Positions 40,457 through 52,600 of a stretch of 64,000 nt of DNA are shown here, in pieces. Location of the stretch: assembly GCA_017590115.1 (NCBI GenBank), contig JAGGNK010007559.1, forward strand, positions 1,240,620 through 1,304,619, read 5' to 3'. Positions within the stretch are counted from its first letter, which is position 1, and the number at the start of each line of letters is the position of its first letter. This stretch comes from Montifringilla adamsi. Taxonomy: Eukaryota; Chordata; Aves; Passeriformes; Passeridae. The position numbers and the translations under genes are program-made. Under the pieces are notes generated by a model. The model made no database searches. It saw only the letters and a list, made by a program, of their open reading frames with translations, and was not told where the DNA came from.

Positions 40457-40750
40457 CTTGGTCACGGGAAAGGGACGGCGCTTCCGGGCGTCACCGCGGG
40501 GCGGCGCCGCCATCTTTGTGTCGGGCACCCGGCTGTGTTGCCACGGCAGCACCGCCATCTTTATGCCGGGCACATCCAGGCCTGGGTGCCGACGGCAGCG
40601 CCGCCATCTTTTCGTCGGGCACAGCCGCACCCGGGTACCGTTGCCACGGCAGCGCCGCCGCCATCTTTGTTCCGGGCACAGCCCACCCCCGTGCTGTTGC
40701 CATGGCAGTGCCGCCATCTTTGTGCCGGGCACAGCCGCGTTGCCACGGCG
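40441..40750 (-). promoter_or_regulatory. COG1: COG1 promoter: six-copy YY1/TISU-like ATGGCGG minisatellite
   Basis: Six units of 45-57 bases, each containing ccgccatctt on + (aagATGGCGG on -) with shared gtgccgggcaca and ttgccacggcag blocks. ATG first bases are 40456, 40513, 40558, 40607, 40664 and 40717. CCGCCATCTT is the core of both the YY1 site and the TISU initiator of short-5'UTR genes. No TATA box is seen. The region is CpG-rich and lies immediately upstream of COG1. Confidence 0.8.
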
Positions 40751-41299
40751 ACGCGGCCTGAGGGGAGCGAACGCCGCTTTATTTATTTTATTTATAGTTT
40801 GTTTATTTATTTAATCGCGTTTTCTTTTTCTTCCCCGTTTCCCGAGAAACGGGTCGGGCTCCGCGGCCTGCGGGTGCCGCTGTCACTCCACACACCCCGG
40901 GAGGTTTTGCCCTCAGGGCGCTTTGGGTTGGGGGAGCTTGGTTCGAACCGGGCTGTTTGCTCATTCTCCCCGTCCAAAATCACCGCTCTGAGCACCGGGA
41001 TATTCCCCCAAAATCCATCCAAGATGGGATTGAGTTTAAGGTCCCTTCCAGCCCCAAGGGAGAGGCAGATCCAGAGGCAGGCAGGATCCAGCTCCACGGG
41101 AGATGTGGCTGCAGGCAGAGCAGGTGGGCTCGGGGGTGAGGCTGTTGGTGCTGGAAATTGAGATGGAAGAGAAAGAATCCCGGGTGTTTGGGCGTGATTT
41201 GGTTTATTTGTGTGGGCGGTCTTGGTGCTGCTGGGCTGCACAGCTGCTCAGAGCCGAACTTTTTGTTTATAGGAGTTGATAAACTCTGCTCCCAGGGGC

Positions 41300-41565
41300 A
41301 GGATGAGAGGAAACTGCCTCAAACGGTGCCAGGGCAGGGGCAGGTTGGACATCTGGAGGAATTTCTTCATGGAAAGGGCTGCCAGGCGCTGGAGGTGCCC
41401 AGGGCAGTGGGGGGGTCCCCATCCCTGGATTAAGGATTTAAAGCTGTGTGGATGTGGCACTTGGGGACAGGGGCAGTGCTGGCCTGGGCAGCAGGTGAGG
41501 TGACTTTGGTGCCAAGGTTGGACTTGGAGGTCTTTGAGGGGTTTTCCAACCTGAACAATCACTGG
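41300..41565 (+). mobile_element. CR1-like LINE 3' end
   Basis: Contains agaggaaactgcctcaaacg, aggaatttcttcatggaaag, tccccatccctggattaagg and a terminus resembling ttttccaacctgaacaatca, the usual CR1 3' order, on the + strand. Confidence 0.8.
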
Positions 41566-41639
41566 CAGGGAGGTGTCCAAGCCTGGCTCATATCCCGCTG
41601 CTCCAACACACACAAACAACCAGAAACTGTAGGAAAACT

Positions 41640-44600
41640 CTTTTATTTCCCTCCTGTGACACAGACCGTGGCAGGCAGGAACTTTTGCTGCAGGAGCCAC
41701 AGTCCCACACCGGGACTCTGAGGAATGATTGGCGGGGAGAAAAACAGGGCTGGGAGCAGGGACACGGCCTCAGCACGTCCTGGTCACCACGGAGCCACTG
41801 ACAGGCCCAGCTATGGACACGGGGGATGGACAGTGCTGCCCTGGATCTCTGCAGGGAACAGAGACCTCCCTTCACCTCCCTTGCCCTGCAGAAGTCACCT
41901 GGCAGAGTGGCAGCAGCCTCCGTGGTCCCTCCTGGCTCGTGCATGGTGCCACCAACCCCCTGGCACACGGGGAGGGCGAGGGGGAGCCAAGGGTGCCCTG
42001 TGGGGCTGTGAACAGGAAACCCCCCTGGGCACATCCAGTATATACAATTTACATGTATTTACAATCAGTAACCATCCCATCCCTCCTCCCAGACATGGCG
42101 TGGGGTGGGATGGAGAGATGGAATCCATGGAGGGATGGAATCCATGGAGGGATCCATCAATGGAGGGATGGATAGAGGGAGTGGCCAGGCTTTGCATCCC
42201 TCAGCATCTCTCCTGGTCGGGACACAGCTGGAGGAGTGTTGGAATTTTAAGTTTTGAGTTTTAGAAATATGAAATGTTTGTGTAAGAGGAGGATCCTCCC
42301 AGTCTGACTCTCCTGTCCTGGCTTTTCACAGTCCAGGTCCTGGAGGAAGCAGGGAGTGGAGCTGGAATCCCTCAGGATGGCCAGGTGCCAGCTGGGTGCC
42401 AGAGGCTGGCAGGGAAGGGCAGGGGTGCCCTGGGCTGGGCAGCAGCAGTCTGTTCCAGGCTCAGCAGCAGGAAGGCAGCTTTGGGGTCTGCTGTGTCCTT
42501 TGCTGGTGCCTCGCTGGTGATTCCCCCTTAGAGCAGCGGCAGGGAGGGGATGGAGACTCTCCCTGAGCAGTCTGGAATCTGAGGCTGGATCGGAGCCTGG
42601 GAGCTCTCCTGTCCTGGGGAGGGGCTGGATGGGGAGCTGGGCAGTTCTGGGAGCCCTCAGTGCAGTGTCCCACAAAGACAAGGCTCTTCCCACCGTGGCA
42701 GCGTGGGGAACCCCCCAGACACACGGCAGTGCAGTTCAGAGATTATTTCAGTCCCAGGCAGCACTGGAGCTGGCACGAGGAGCTGCAGAGGTGCTCTGGG
42801 AAGGCTCCAGGTCCAGCCCCAGCCCCTCCTGCCCACCTGAGCAGGATTTGGCTCTGGGGCACAGCAGGGCACTGGCCAGCAGAGTGCCCAGAGCCAGGCT
42901 GGGTCCGAGGGGACACGGGGATGAGGAAGGGGACAGCAGGGATGTCTCCATGCAGGTGGATCCCGTGGGATTGGGGAGCTCTGGAGACACCGCTCAGCCT
43001 CTCTGGGGAAGCAGTGGTGAGTAGGAAAAGGGGAATTGGTTCCCACGGGCTTTGGGGAGGCCTCCTGGGACTGGCAGGGTTCAGGAGTGACCCATACCCC
43101 TGCTCTGGGCATCCTGGGGAGCTTGTGGCACACCCCAATCTGTGCTTCCCAACACCTGGGATTTGGGAAAACGCCCTCCCTGCCTCTCCAGGCAGGAGCT
43201 GTCACTGATCCCTGCTGCCCAGGGCCAGGCTGTGTGTGAAGCACTTGCAGGCTCAGTCTCTTGGCTCTGCAGTCACCAGCAGAGATTTCTCATCCCGCCA
43301 CCAGCAGCCCTGCCAGGCTGTGCAGAGCAGATCCAATCTGAGGTCAAGTTCCCACTAAAATCAAGTGGCTGGGAAGGAAAACTTCGTTACCAGCAGCAGC
43401 AGCAGTGGGGCTGATGTTTATTAGTCAGCAATGAACAGCAGAAGGTTTTATTTTGCTGGTTTTACAGCCACTGGTGGGCCGTGGCTGCAGCTCCCTCCCA
43501 GCACTCTAAGGCAGCACATTTTGCTTTCCTGCACTTTTTTCTCAGTGAGCTGTGGAAAAGTGGCCAAGGAGAACCCTGGCAGCCGCCAGGAGCCACCTGG
43601 TGCCCCTGCCCTGCTGCATCCTGCCTCGGTGGCCTTTGGGATGTTGGTGGCTGCGCCCCACGCCCCTCATTGCTCACCTGCAGCCCCCTTATCCCCATCC
43701 CAGAAAAGCAGGGACACATTTCAGATCCCACTCTGAGCACCCAGAAGCGTCACTGCCTGGGGGTTTGCCAGGACAAAGCTGCTCTGGGGAGGGAATTCCC
43801 AGGATTTCTGTATTTCCACATCAAACCAGTGCAGAGGGAGGTGCTCCTGTGGGAATACAGTTGGGAACAGGTGTCCCATCCATCCATCGGGATTTTGGTG
43901 ACAAGGCTTGCACAGACACAGCTGGGATGGAGTCAGACATCGGCAAACCCAGGTTTGCCCTGGCTGCAGGTGAGTGCTGGGGGCTCCACACATCCCCCTC
44001 CCCATCACACGCCCGCTCTCGGCGCTCACACCGCCCCCACGGAGTGCCCACGGCGGCACTGACGCATCACTGCGGCTGTGACACCGAGCCCAGCCCCGCT
44101 CCCGGCCCTCCCCGGGCCTTCACCGTGCCCCGAGCTGCTGCTGCTGCAATTCCTGCAGCGTCAGCAGGGATCCGCCGTGCCCCGAGCCCGGGGTCAGTGC
44201 ACTCCCCACCCCGGGCCGCGCCCCCTGCCCAGCGAGGGGACAGGGAGGTGCCACACGGGCACCTGAACGCTGGCGCTGTACCTCGGAGGAGCAGGAAAGA
44301 GTTAAAAGCAAACAATTGCTGACACGGCTCTGCTTTGTCTTGCAGTAAATGCAGCATGCAGCAGAGCCAGGAGCAGGTACCCTTGCACCAAGCCCTTTTT
44401 GGAAGCTGGCAGGGGTGGCACAGCAGGATGGGATGGCCCAGGCTGGGATCTGCTGCAGGAGCTGGGCAGAGCCATGGGCAAACTTGAGCCAGAGCTGGTG
44501 CTGTGGGATGGAGCATCACCTGGCTGAGCAGGTGGCACCCCAAGGCAGGTGGCACCTGGTGCAGCCTCACCTCCCACACTGCTTGTACCGCGGGTGAAGG

Positions 44601-46055
44601 CTCCGTTCTGCTGGAGATGGTGGCACAGGGCAGGGTGACCGAGCCCCGGCTGTTCTCTCCACCCAAAACCCCCCGTTCCCACGGCTCAGCTCTGCAGCAG
44701 GGGCCTGTGAACAAATCCGGCCTCTGGCACGGCCACTGCTCCGGGTGCTCCGGCAGGAAACCGGCACTTCTCCCTCTCCCCTGGGCTTTCCCTGGAGCTC
44801 CCGCTGCGCTGGCCAAGGAGGGGCATCGGAGCGGGGGGGGTCAGAGCCCCGGGTTTATGCTGAGCTGGGAGGGCAGCCAGGGACAGGGACAGGGACAGGG
44901 ACAGGACCGAACGCTTCGGGACAGTCTTGGGAAGGCAAATAGCCCCGCTGCCCCTCGCACAGTGCAGGATCCAGGGGGATGGATCCGCGCTGCCCTGCCC
45001 TTCCCCATCCCCGGCTGCTGGGTGCCCCGCTGTCTGCTCTGCCCGGTGCCTTGGGCTCGGACAAGGGTGGGGGCCGAGTCCCCAGCCCCCCTTGCCCGTC
45101 CCCATGCTCTCCATCACCCCTGCCTCCGGCGTGACTTGCCTGGAAGGAGCAGGGAGGTGTCAGCCCAGAGATCCTCGGAGCCGTGGCCGGACAAGCCCCG
45201 ATCTGAGCCGGGCACAGGAGCCGCTGGCAGCGTGGTGTCCGTGCCAGGCTTCTCCAGCGTGTCACCGCCGCTGAAACACTTCCAAGGATTTCCCAGCAGG
45301 GAGCGGAGTGCTCGTGGTGCCCGGAGCAGCGGCCGCGGCTGCCGGCGCAGCGTGGGACCGGCCGATGCGGGCGGAGGGAGGGGCAGGGGAGGGCAAAGGG
45401 GAAAGAAATTCTCCATCCGAGGAGAAAAATCTGCGGCAGGGCCAGGGAAAGGGCTCTGCAGCAGCGGGACACGGCAGGGCTGCAGGAGGCAGGGGCTGCT
45501 GCGGGGGCACAGCTGCTTCCCCTGGGGATGTCACCTCCGTGCTGGCGTGTCCCCTCCGGGCAGGGCGGCTGCGGCAGGCACACAGCGCGGGGAGGCGGCA
45601 GGGCACGCGGCGGAGCAAGGAATAACCCGGGGAAAACGCAATCCTAAACATCCTGGTCGCCTCGGGAGGGACACTCGCCGGGAGATCCCACCAGGTCGGT
45701 GCGTCCTCGTGTTGTCACACACCTGTGGCCTCGGCTCCTCCTGAGGTCGCCCGGTGTGTCCAGGTGCAGAGCCCTAAAGCCAGGCGGCCCCGAGGGTGGC
45801 AAGGGGGACCCCGGCCGTACCTGTGCCCACGGTGGCACTTTGGTGTCGCCGTGAGTTGTCTTTGTTTTCCTGGCGAGGCGGCTCCTCCTGACCCGTATCC
45901 TTCCCAGCACTCGAAAGCCAACCCAGCAGAGAGGAGCCCAGCAGAGGAGCCCCGAGGCCATCGGTCCCGTCAGGTGGCATTCCTGCCCTGACCCCCTGGT
46001 GCCACCCCCTGCTGCAGCCGGGGACGGGTGCAGGCAGGACAAACCCGCCGTCCCC
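41640..46055 (-). other. SSTR2: Probable SSTR2 3' UTR and intergenic DNA
   Basis: No coding exon seen. Minus-strand AATAAA candidates are at 43447-43452, 43417-43422 and 41642-41647; any could end SSTR2, whose human 3' UTR is long. An AU-rich block at 42035-42062 contains a Pumilio-type TGTAAATA on the minus strand. A GGACAG hexamer run lies at 44878-44905. Confidence 0.45.
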
Positions 46056-47165
46056 TCAGATGCTCGTCTGCAGGTCGCCGTTGAGCAGGGTCCTCTGCGT
46101 CTCCGTGGTCTCGTTGAGGCGGGATTTGTCCTGCTTGCTGTCGCTGCGGTCGGCCTCGTCCATGCCGCTGACCTTCACCAGGCACAGGACGTTCTGAAAG
46201 CTCTTCTTGAAGTTGTCAGACAGGAAGGCGTAGAGGATGGGGTTGGCACAGCTGTTGGCATAGCTCAGCACCACCACGAAGTCGAACATGCCCTTGAGGA
46301 CGGGCGTGGGCACGATCATGACGGACACGGAGGAGACGTTGAAGATGTAGAAGGGGAGCCAGCAGAAGATGAAGACGGCGACCACGATGGACACCATCCT
46401 GGTGACTTTCTTCTCGGACTTTTTCCTCTTGGAGGAGCCCACCCTGATGCCCGAGGACTTGACTTTGATGATGATGAACAGGTAGCAAAGGCAGATGATG
46501 GTGAGAGGCACCAGGAAGCCCAGGATGAAGGCGTAGATGATGAATCCCGTGTACCAGGCGCCCGACTCTCCCGGCCAGATGATGGTGCAGCTACTCCTGC
46601 CGTGGTTGTGCTGCACCCCAGCATAAATCATGATGGGCATGATCACCAGCAGGGAGACGCCCCAGACGGCCACGTTGATCATTTTGGCTGTCCTGGGCCG
46701 CCTCCACTTGGCAGATTTGATGGGATGGACCACAGCCAGGTACCGGTCAACACTCATAACCGTCAGGCAGAAGATACTGGTGAACTGGTTGATGCCATCC
46801 ACCGTCATGACAATCCTGCAGAGGGCTTTGCCAAAGGGCCAGTGCACCAGGGCCACCTGCATGGCTAGGAAGGGCAGGCCGAGCATGAAGAGCTCGTCGG
46901 CGATGGCCAGGTTGAGGATGTAGATGTTGGTGATGGTTTTCATCTTGGCGTAGCGCAGGATGACGTAGATGACCAGCGTGTTGCCGCACAGCCCGACGAT
47001 GCACACCACGAAGTAGATGAAGGTGAGGATGGCGTTGCTGGTCAGGTCAAAGTGCTGGCCCGTGGCGTTCTGGGAGGTGTTGGTGGGCGCCTCTAGGGAG
47101 AAGTTGTCGAAGGGGGAGGCCGGGGAGAACCAGAAGGCGGTGGCGTTGGGCAGCTCGTACTCCAT
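46056..47165 (-). CDS. SSTR2: Somatostatin receptor type 2, complete
   Basis: Class A G-protein-coupled receptor for somatostatin and cortistatin, coupling to Gi to lower cAMP and inhibit hormone release. The frame is intact and 369 aa, the same length as human SSTR2, in one exon. The N-terminus has four N-glycosylation sequons (NAT, NFS, NTS, NAT) and differs most from mammals. Seven hydrophobic segments follow, with GNTLVIYVI (TM1), [20 protein letters not shown] (TM2), DRYLAVVHP (DRY motif), [10 protein letters not shown] (TM6) and [16 protein letters not shown] (NPxxY and helix 8). The somatostatin-type pocket Asp in VDGINQFTS and Asn in TM6 (YIFNVSS) are present. The tail carries Ser/Thr phosphorylation sites and ends QTSI, a PDZ ligand for SHANK-type scaffolds. 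Confidence 0.98.
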   Translation of the reverse strand: MEYELPNATAFWFSPASPFDNFSLEAPTNTSQNATGQHFDLTSNAILTFIYFVVCIVGLCGNTLVIYVILRYAKMKTITNIYILNLAIADELFMLGLPFLAMQVALVHWPFGKALCRIVMTVDGINQFTSIFCLTVMSVDRYLAVVHPIKSAKWRRPRTAKMINVAVWGVSLLVIMPIMIYAGVQHNHGRSSCTIIWPGESGAWYTGFIIYAFILGFLVPLTIICLCYLFIIIKVKSSGIRVGSSKRKKSEKKVTRMVSIVVAVFIFCWLPFYIFNVSSVSVMIVPTPVLKGMFDFVVVLSYANSCANPILYAFLSDNFKKSFQNVLCLVKVSGMDEADRSDSKQDKSRLNETTETQRTLLNGDLQTSI

Positions 47166-47188
47166 GGCTCTCCCTGGGCACTGCTGGC

Positions 47189-47209
47189 TCAGAGGAACAG
47201 AGATGTCAT
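47189..47209 (-). promoter_or_regulatory. SSTR2: Six-codon upstream ORF in SSTR2 5' UTR
   Basis: ATG 47209 to TGA 47189, encoding MTSLFL, in the exon that begins at 47220 (acceptor ctctccccag) and carries the SSTR2 start. The context gaagatga is moderate. It would be present in every transcript spliced to this acceptor. Confidence 0.5.
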
Positions 47210-47439
47210 CTTCCCTGGCTCTGGGGAGAGAAGAGAAGATTCTAGAAATCAGAGAGTAAATAGAAATGAAGGGATTCCTGGGGAGGATCTGTCCATCCTG
47301 CTGCCAAGCTCAGCGGGAGAGAGGCTCCCTGCAGGGGAGGTTCCCAACCCATCTGCCCATCTCCTGGAGCAGCCTGCCCGAGTACGCCACAGCTCCTCCC
47401 GGCTCTGGCGATCCCGGAGCCTTTCCAACTCCACAAATC

Positions 47440-47800
47440 CAGCCGGTGCGTCCCGGTGGGTGCGACTGATGCCCGGGAGCACCGAGCGCCGGGGGAAAGC
47501 CTCCTCCTCTCCCGGCCGTTGGGCGGGTGCAGCCCCTTCCCTCCCAGCCGGCACCGGCACGCCGAGCCCGGGGGGCTCCGGTGGGCGACGAACTCTCTGC
47601 GGGGATCCCCCCAGCCCCGGCCCCGTCTCTCCTCCGCTGCAGAGGGCACCGGGCGGTGCTGCCCCGCCGCTCACCTGCTCCCGCCGCCGCCCGGCCCCGC
47701 CCGGCCCGGCCCGGCAGGCACCGGGGAGGCGCCGGCAGCTGCGCCCCGCCCCGCGCGGGGCGGCTCTGCGGGGCCGGGGCGGGGACAGCCCGCAGCGCCC
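47440..47800 (-). promoter_or_regulatory. SSTR2: SSTR2 CpG island with noncoding first exon
   Basis: CpG-rich block upstream of SSTR2. A donor (gcag before gtgagc on the minus strand) ends a candidate noncoding exon at 47675, pairing with the acceptor at 47220. The transcription start is not determined; GC-box sequence (ggggcggggc) lies near 47745. Confidence 0.6.
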
Positions 47801-47804
47801 AGCG

Positions 47805-48030
47805 CTGCCCACCCTGTGCTGCCCACCCTGTCCTACCCACCTTCCCCACATGGCCCACCCTGTCCTGTCCACCCTGTCCTGTCCACCCCGTCCTGTCCAC
47901 CCTGCGCTGCCCACCTTCCTCACACTGCCCACTCTCTCCTGCCCACCCTGCCCTGCCTGCCCTGCCCTATCAACCTTCCCCACACTGCCCACCCTGTCCT
48001 GCCCACGCCGCCTGCGTTCCCTCTCCTGCT
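47805..48030. repeat. Minisatellite of CCCACCCTGTCCTGT-type units
   Basis: About fifteen 15-16 base units (cccaccctgtcctg, with variants ccttccccacactg) directly upstream of the SSTR2 CpG island. Strong strand asymmetry with C and T on the + strand. Confidence 0.9.
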
Positions 48031-50424
48031 GTGCCCACCCTGCCTCCATCCCTGCCGCCCCACTGTCCCGCGACTTTTTGGTTCCAGCCACGGCCTCAGC
48101 TCCTCCAGAGCCACCAGGGAGAGGGAAGCGTGCTGGGACCCCAATGGAGGGTGACCCAAAAGGATTCTGAGAGCCCCAAAGGCACCCTGGAACGCTGGAA
48201 ATTCCTTGGCCCCAGCAGTTTGCATCTTGCTTCCACTGCCAAGCCACGGCAGGTTCTTGCTGGTCCTCCCATCTGGGAGAGGTTGGAAGGTGATGCTGAA
48301 ATATTTGGGGTCTCTGGGGACTTGTGCAGTACAGGTGGCTCTTGCCACAGCCTCTCCCTGGAGGAGGAAGACCAAAAAGGAGAGGTTTGGGGCAGATAAC
48401 CTCTGCCCTGGTTTGTTTGGGATCTTGAGAGCAATTAAATTATCTCTATTACTGCCCCTCTTCCAATCACTTGTCCAGGAGACAATAGAGAGCAGGAAAT
48501 TAAGAGTGACTGTGAACAAAGAGCCCCGCGCTGAGGCTGCCGAGTGCGGCCGGGAGCTCCTCGTTTTCACTTCGCCATCCACTTCCCAAGGCGGATCTAA
48601 AGACATCAGGTCCTGGAGCACCGGCAGAGTCGTTATCAGCCTCATTAATCTTTAGGAGGCAGGAAAAAGCTGCTTCTGCTGAAGATGGTGTGGGAATTAA
48701 TGTCCTGGTAATAGTGGGAGAGGAGGGGGGGTGAAGGGGATGCTCGGCTGCTGTGAGGGGATCGGATCTCCGGGGTGTCCCGTGGAACGGCAGTCCCTGG
48801 CTGGCTGCACCAGCCCCCGGAGGAGGGAGGAGAGCCCAGGAGAGGCGTTTGGTGCCCTGTGCCCTTTCCAGAGCTGCTTTATCCTCTCCTGGCTGGTTCG
48901 TGTGCCCTGCAGCGATGTCCTTCCCCCGGCAGTGGTGGCCGGGAGCATTCCCAGCGCTGCTCCTGAATCTCTCCCGGGAGCAGGTGATGCCGCCACGTCC
49001 CTCCCCGGGACTCCCTGGTCACCAAGCCATGACACCGAGACCACCCCAGCCCGGCTGGCAGGGGCCTCTCCCGGCTGGAGAGAGCCCAGGGGGCTGGAGC
49101 AGCGGGAGCACAGGGCGCTTTCAGCTCCTGGAGCTGCCTGGGGAGCAGCAGGGCTCCAGCCCCTCCCTGCCTCTCACTTCCACCTCGCTGGGAAGCCGGG
49201 GCCAGGGAGCTGGGGGAATCCAGCCAGTTCAGCCTGGCTGAACCCAGATCTGATCTTCATTAAAAACCCCATCAAATTAATGAAATGATGGCCCGGTGGG
49301 TACTGAGGGGCTGATGGGAGCTGATCTCCATCCAGGAGGAGGGCAGCAGCAGCTGCCTGAGTCAGGAAGCCATCCTTGAGCCTTTTGAAGGGATTTTATT
49401 TTTCATTCTGCCTCGTTTTGGGGCTGAATTAAAGCCCAGTGCAGAGTCTGCTCCGCGTCCCTGGGTGGTCCCTGGTTCGGAGGGACGCTGTACCCGCAGC
49501 TGGTTTGGTGCTGGCAGATAAACTCCTCTTTGTCCTTTTGCCTGGGAAGCATCCACAGCGCTGAAAAGCGATTTACTGGCGGGGCTGGAGAGAGGAGGAA
49601 CACACAGCCCCTTCCCACACAGCGAAATAACCCCTGGGAGAGGGGCACGGGGGTTATGTGACCACAGAGAGGCTTTAAAAACCCTTCCAAGCTTTCTGCC
49701 ATCCCTTCCCAGCTGTTCCACAAGAGTCCCTGTGGAAAACAGAGCTCTCGACCCCTGTCCTGGAAATGAGTGTTGTAAGGAGCTGGGGCTGGGATGCCAA
49801 CGGAGGGGTAGGGTGAGCTGGCCTTTCTCCTGGATCCATGGCATGGAGGCAGGAATGGAGGGGGCTGGGCTGGGCTGGGCTGGGCTGGGAGGGGGTGGAG
49901 CTGCTGTCCCCCAGGAGGGGAAGGATTTGCTGTGCAGCCAGCCCGAGCATCCCTGTGGATCTCTTGGAGATGATGATCTCTCTTTGGAGAGCCGGCCCTG
50001 AGCAGCTCCGTGGTGCCCCAGCCCCCTCCTTCCCTCTGCCCTCAGAGGGACCCTGCTGTCCCCTGCGGCCGTGGGGACAAGGCCAGCACAGGCAGGGATG
50101 ACCGTGCTGTTTCTGTCCCAGGGGCACTCGGGCTGGCACTGCCCTTTCCCTGCCTTTTCCCGTCCCAGCTCCAGCCCAGCAGCCCCGGGTGGCTTCGGTG
50201 GCTCTGCTGATTCGTGCCTGGAGGCGGCCTGGCCGCGTTTCAGGGATGCCCGGGCTGGGGGGAGGCTTCGCTCTCTGCTAATTAGCCAGACAAACAGTCT
50301 GGGCCATGTCCCCGCACCCCGAGGCGCGGCAGGACCGGCTGGTGGCTGCCAGATCTAATCGGGAGCGTCTGCAGCGCTGATGGATGGCGGGGGAGAGGCG
50401 CTGGCGCCGTCACCTGCGCCCGGG

Positions 50425-50815
50425 ACAGCATCCGGACCTGCCGGGATCCGGGGCAGCATCCAGAACCTCTCAGGATCCGGGGCAGCATCCAGAATCTCTC
50501 AGGATCCGGGGCAGCATCCGGACCTGGCATCCGGGGCAGTGCTCCACCCCTGGGATCCAGGGCAGCATCCAGAACCTCTCAGGATCCAAGGCAGCATCCA
50601 TACCCCACGGGATCCAGGGCAGCATCCAGACCTGCTGGGATCCAGAGCAGCAGCCACACCCGAGATCTGGGGCAGGGTCCAGAACCTCTCAGGATCTGGG
50701 GCAGCATCCACACCTGGAATCCAGGGCAGCATCCAGAACCTCTCAGGATTCAGGGCGGCATCCACACCCGGGATCCGGGGCAGTGTCCCCCGCCGGGATC
50801 CGGGCAGCACCCACA
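50425..50815 (+). repeat. 29-base minisatellite with GGATCC in each unit
   Basis: Roughly thirteen units based on ggatccggggcagcatccag followed by aacctctca, with length variants. Open frames through it translate as repeated CTGGGATCC-type products and are not genes. Confidence 0.93.
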
Positions 50816-51718
50816 CCCCCAGCGCTCTCTGCACCCCGGGGGTCTCCCCTCCACGCCCCATCCCGGCTCCTGCTGCTTCCAGACCTCCCCACAGGCGGTT
50901 CCTTCCTCCCCCGCCGCTCTGCCCTTCTCGGCCCGCCGTTATTTGCTCCCTAATTGGTTTATTGATCTCCGGAGGGGCAGGCAGGGCTCGGCCGCCGCCT
51001 CGCCGGTGAATCACGGCCCGGAGCGCTGACACTAATGAGCCTTTGGCAGGCGCAGCCCCAGATCCCGGCTCCTGTGCCGGCTGTGCCTGGCTCCCGGGAG
51101 GGTCCTGGCGTTAAACCGGGCCTGAGCAGGCTGCCTGTGACAGCCGGGCTTTGTTCCAGCTGGCAATGTCACGGCTGGTGCCAGCACCCGCTGGAACTCC
51201 GAGCTGTCCCTGCCCTGCAGAGGGACCCTCGCGTCCCTCCCGGCCAGCCCCAGGCCGCAGGAGAAGGATGGAAGCGTTCCTTTGTGTCCTGGGACAAATC
51301 GGGGACCTCAGCCCGTGGGATGGGACCGTGACCCCGCCTGGCCCGTCCTTGGGGACAGCCCCGTGTGTCCTCACTGCCTGTCTCGCCATCCCGGCTGGCT
51401 CCAGGCTGACACAGATGGATTTGGGTTGGGAAAGAGCCCGGCCGTGAGCCCAGCCTGCACGGAGGGGACACTGCAGGGACACGCTGGCCCTTCCCAGGGA
51501 CATCCTCAGCCGGCAGTGCCTGGTGCCAGCCCTGGGCGGGACGTGCCTCTCTGCCCAGACAGTTTTATGGCAAAAAATCCCAAAGGATTTGGTGCTGGCT
51601 GCTCCGTGGAGCTGCCCCTTGTAGGGTCTCATTCCCCCTGATGGGGAATGGCAGCAGATTTGTCCCCTCTGGGTGTTAAAAGTGCATTTTAGGGGCTCTG
51701 GGCCTGCTCCTTCCCTGC

Positions 51719-51863
51719 TGGACAGGCAGGGCTGTGACACTGGGACAGGCAGGGCTGTGACATTGGGGCAGGCAGAGCTGTGACACTGGGACAGGCAGAG
51801 CTGTGACACTGAAGGGACAGACAGGGCTGTGACATTGGGACAGGCAGGGCTGTGACACTGAAG
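51719..51863 (+). repeat. 24-base minisatellite
   Basis: About six units of gggacaggcagggctgtgac plus act or att, with one longer spacer (gaag). Confidence 0.92.
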
Positions 51864-52389
51864 TGTCCCCGCACACAGAAGTGACACTGGGGACCGTGGG
51901 TGGCAGTTGGTTTTGCTGATGCTCCTGCACAGAGCCACCACGGCTGTCCCCATTGCCACCCACACATCCCCAGGCAGGGCCATCGCTGCCAGCCGCCCCC
52001 AGCCTGGTGCAGCGTGTCCCCATGTCCCCAGGGCCAGCCCTGCCAGGTCACAGCTGTCCCCAGCCCTGCCAGCACGCTGTCACAGCGTCACCTGGACCCC
52101 CGGGGTGGCGGGGGCAGCTCCGTGTGTCTGTCCCAGTGTCCCTTCCAGCTGGCACCTGGCCCCGCAGCTAATGAGGGATGCAGCAATTACGGGGCCAGAT
52201 TGATTAAATCCTAAATCAGGGAGCTTTCAAACGGCCCTGACCTTTCCCAGCTGGGGCTGAGCAGAGGCTGTGGCACACAGCTCATGGGATGTGTCCTTCT
52301 GCCACCCCTGCTCCGTCTGGTGTGGCACAGGAGGTACACCGGGCTCTGTGACCGGGGGAATCGGTGACAGCGCCGCCTCTGCCCCCCGC

Positions 52390-52600
52390 CCCCTGGAATG
52401 ATGGTTTTGGGGGTGTCAGGGCATCAGGAGAAATTCCTGCATGGAAAGGTTGTGAAGCATCAGAGGAGCTGCCTACGGAGGTTTGCAGTGCCCATCCCTG
52501 GAGGTGGCACTCGGAGCTCTGCCCTGGGGGCAGAGCAGGACTCGGTGACCCCAGAAATCTTTTCCAGCCTCAATAATTCCGGCATTCTGTGACATCCACG
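52390..52600 (+). mobile_element. CR1-like LINE 3' fragment
   Basis: Shows the order aggagaaattcctgcatgga, agtgcccatccctggaggtg, then gaaatcttttccagcctcaa and a terminus attccggcattctgtga, on the + strand. Confidence 0.7.

Noticed and set aside
45999..46868. 289-codon open frame antisense to SSTR2
   Set aside because: It is the shadow of the highly constrained SSTR2 frame on the other strand; no independent domain.
50380..51032. Frames of 177-209 codons with repeated GIQGSIQNLSG-like peptides
   Set aside because: Direct translation of the 29-base minisatellite; not multiples of three, all frames equally repetitive.
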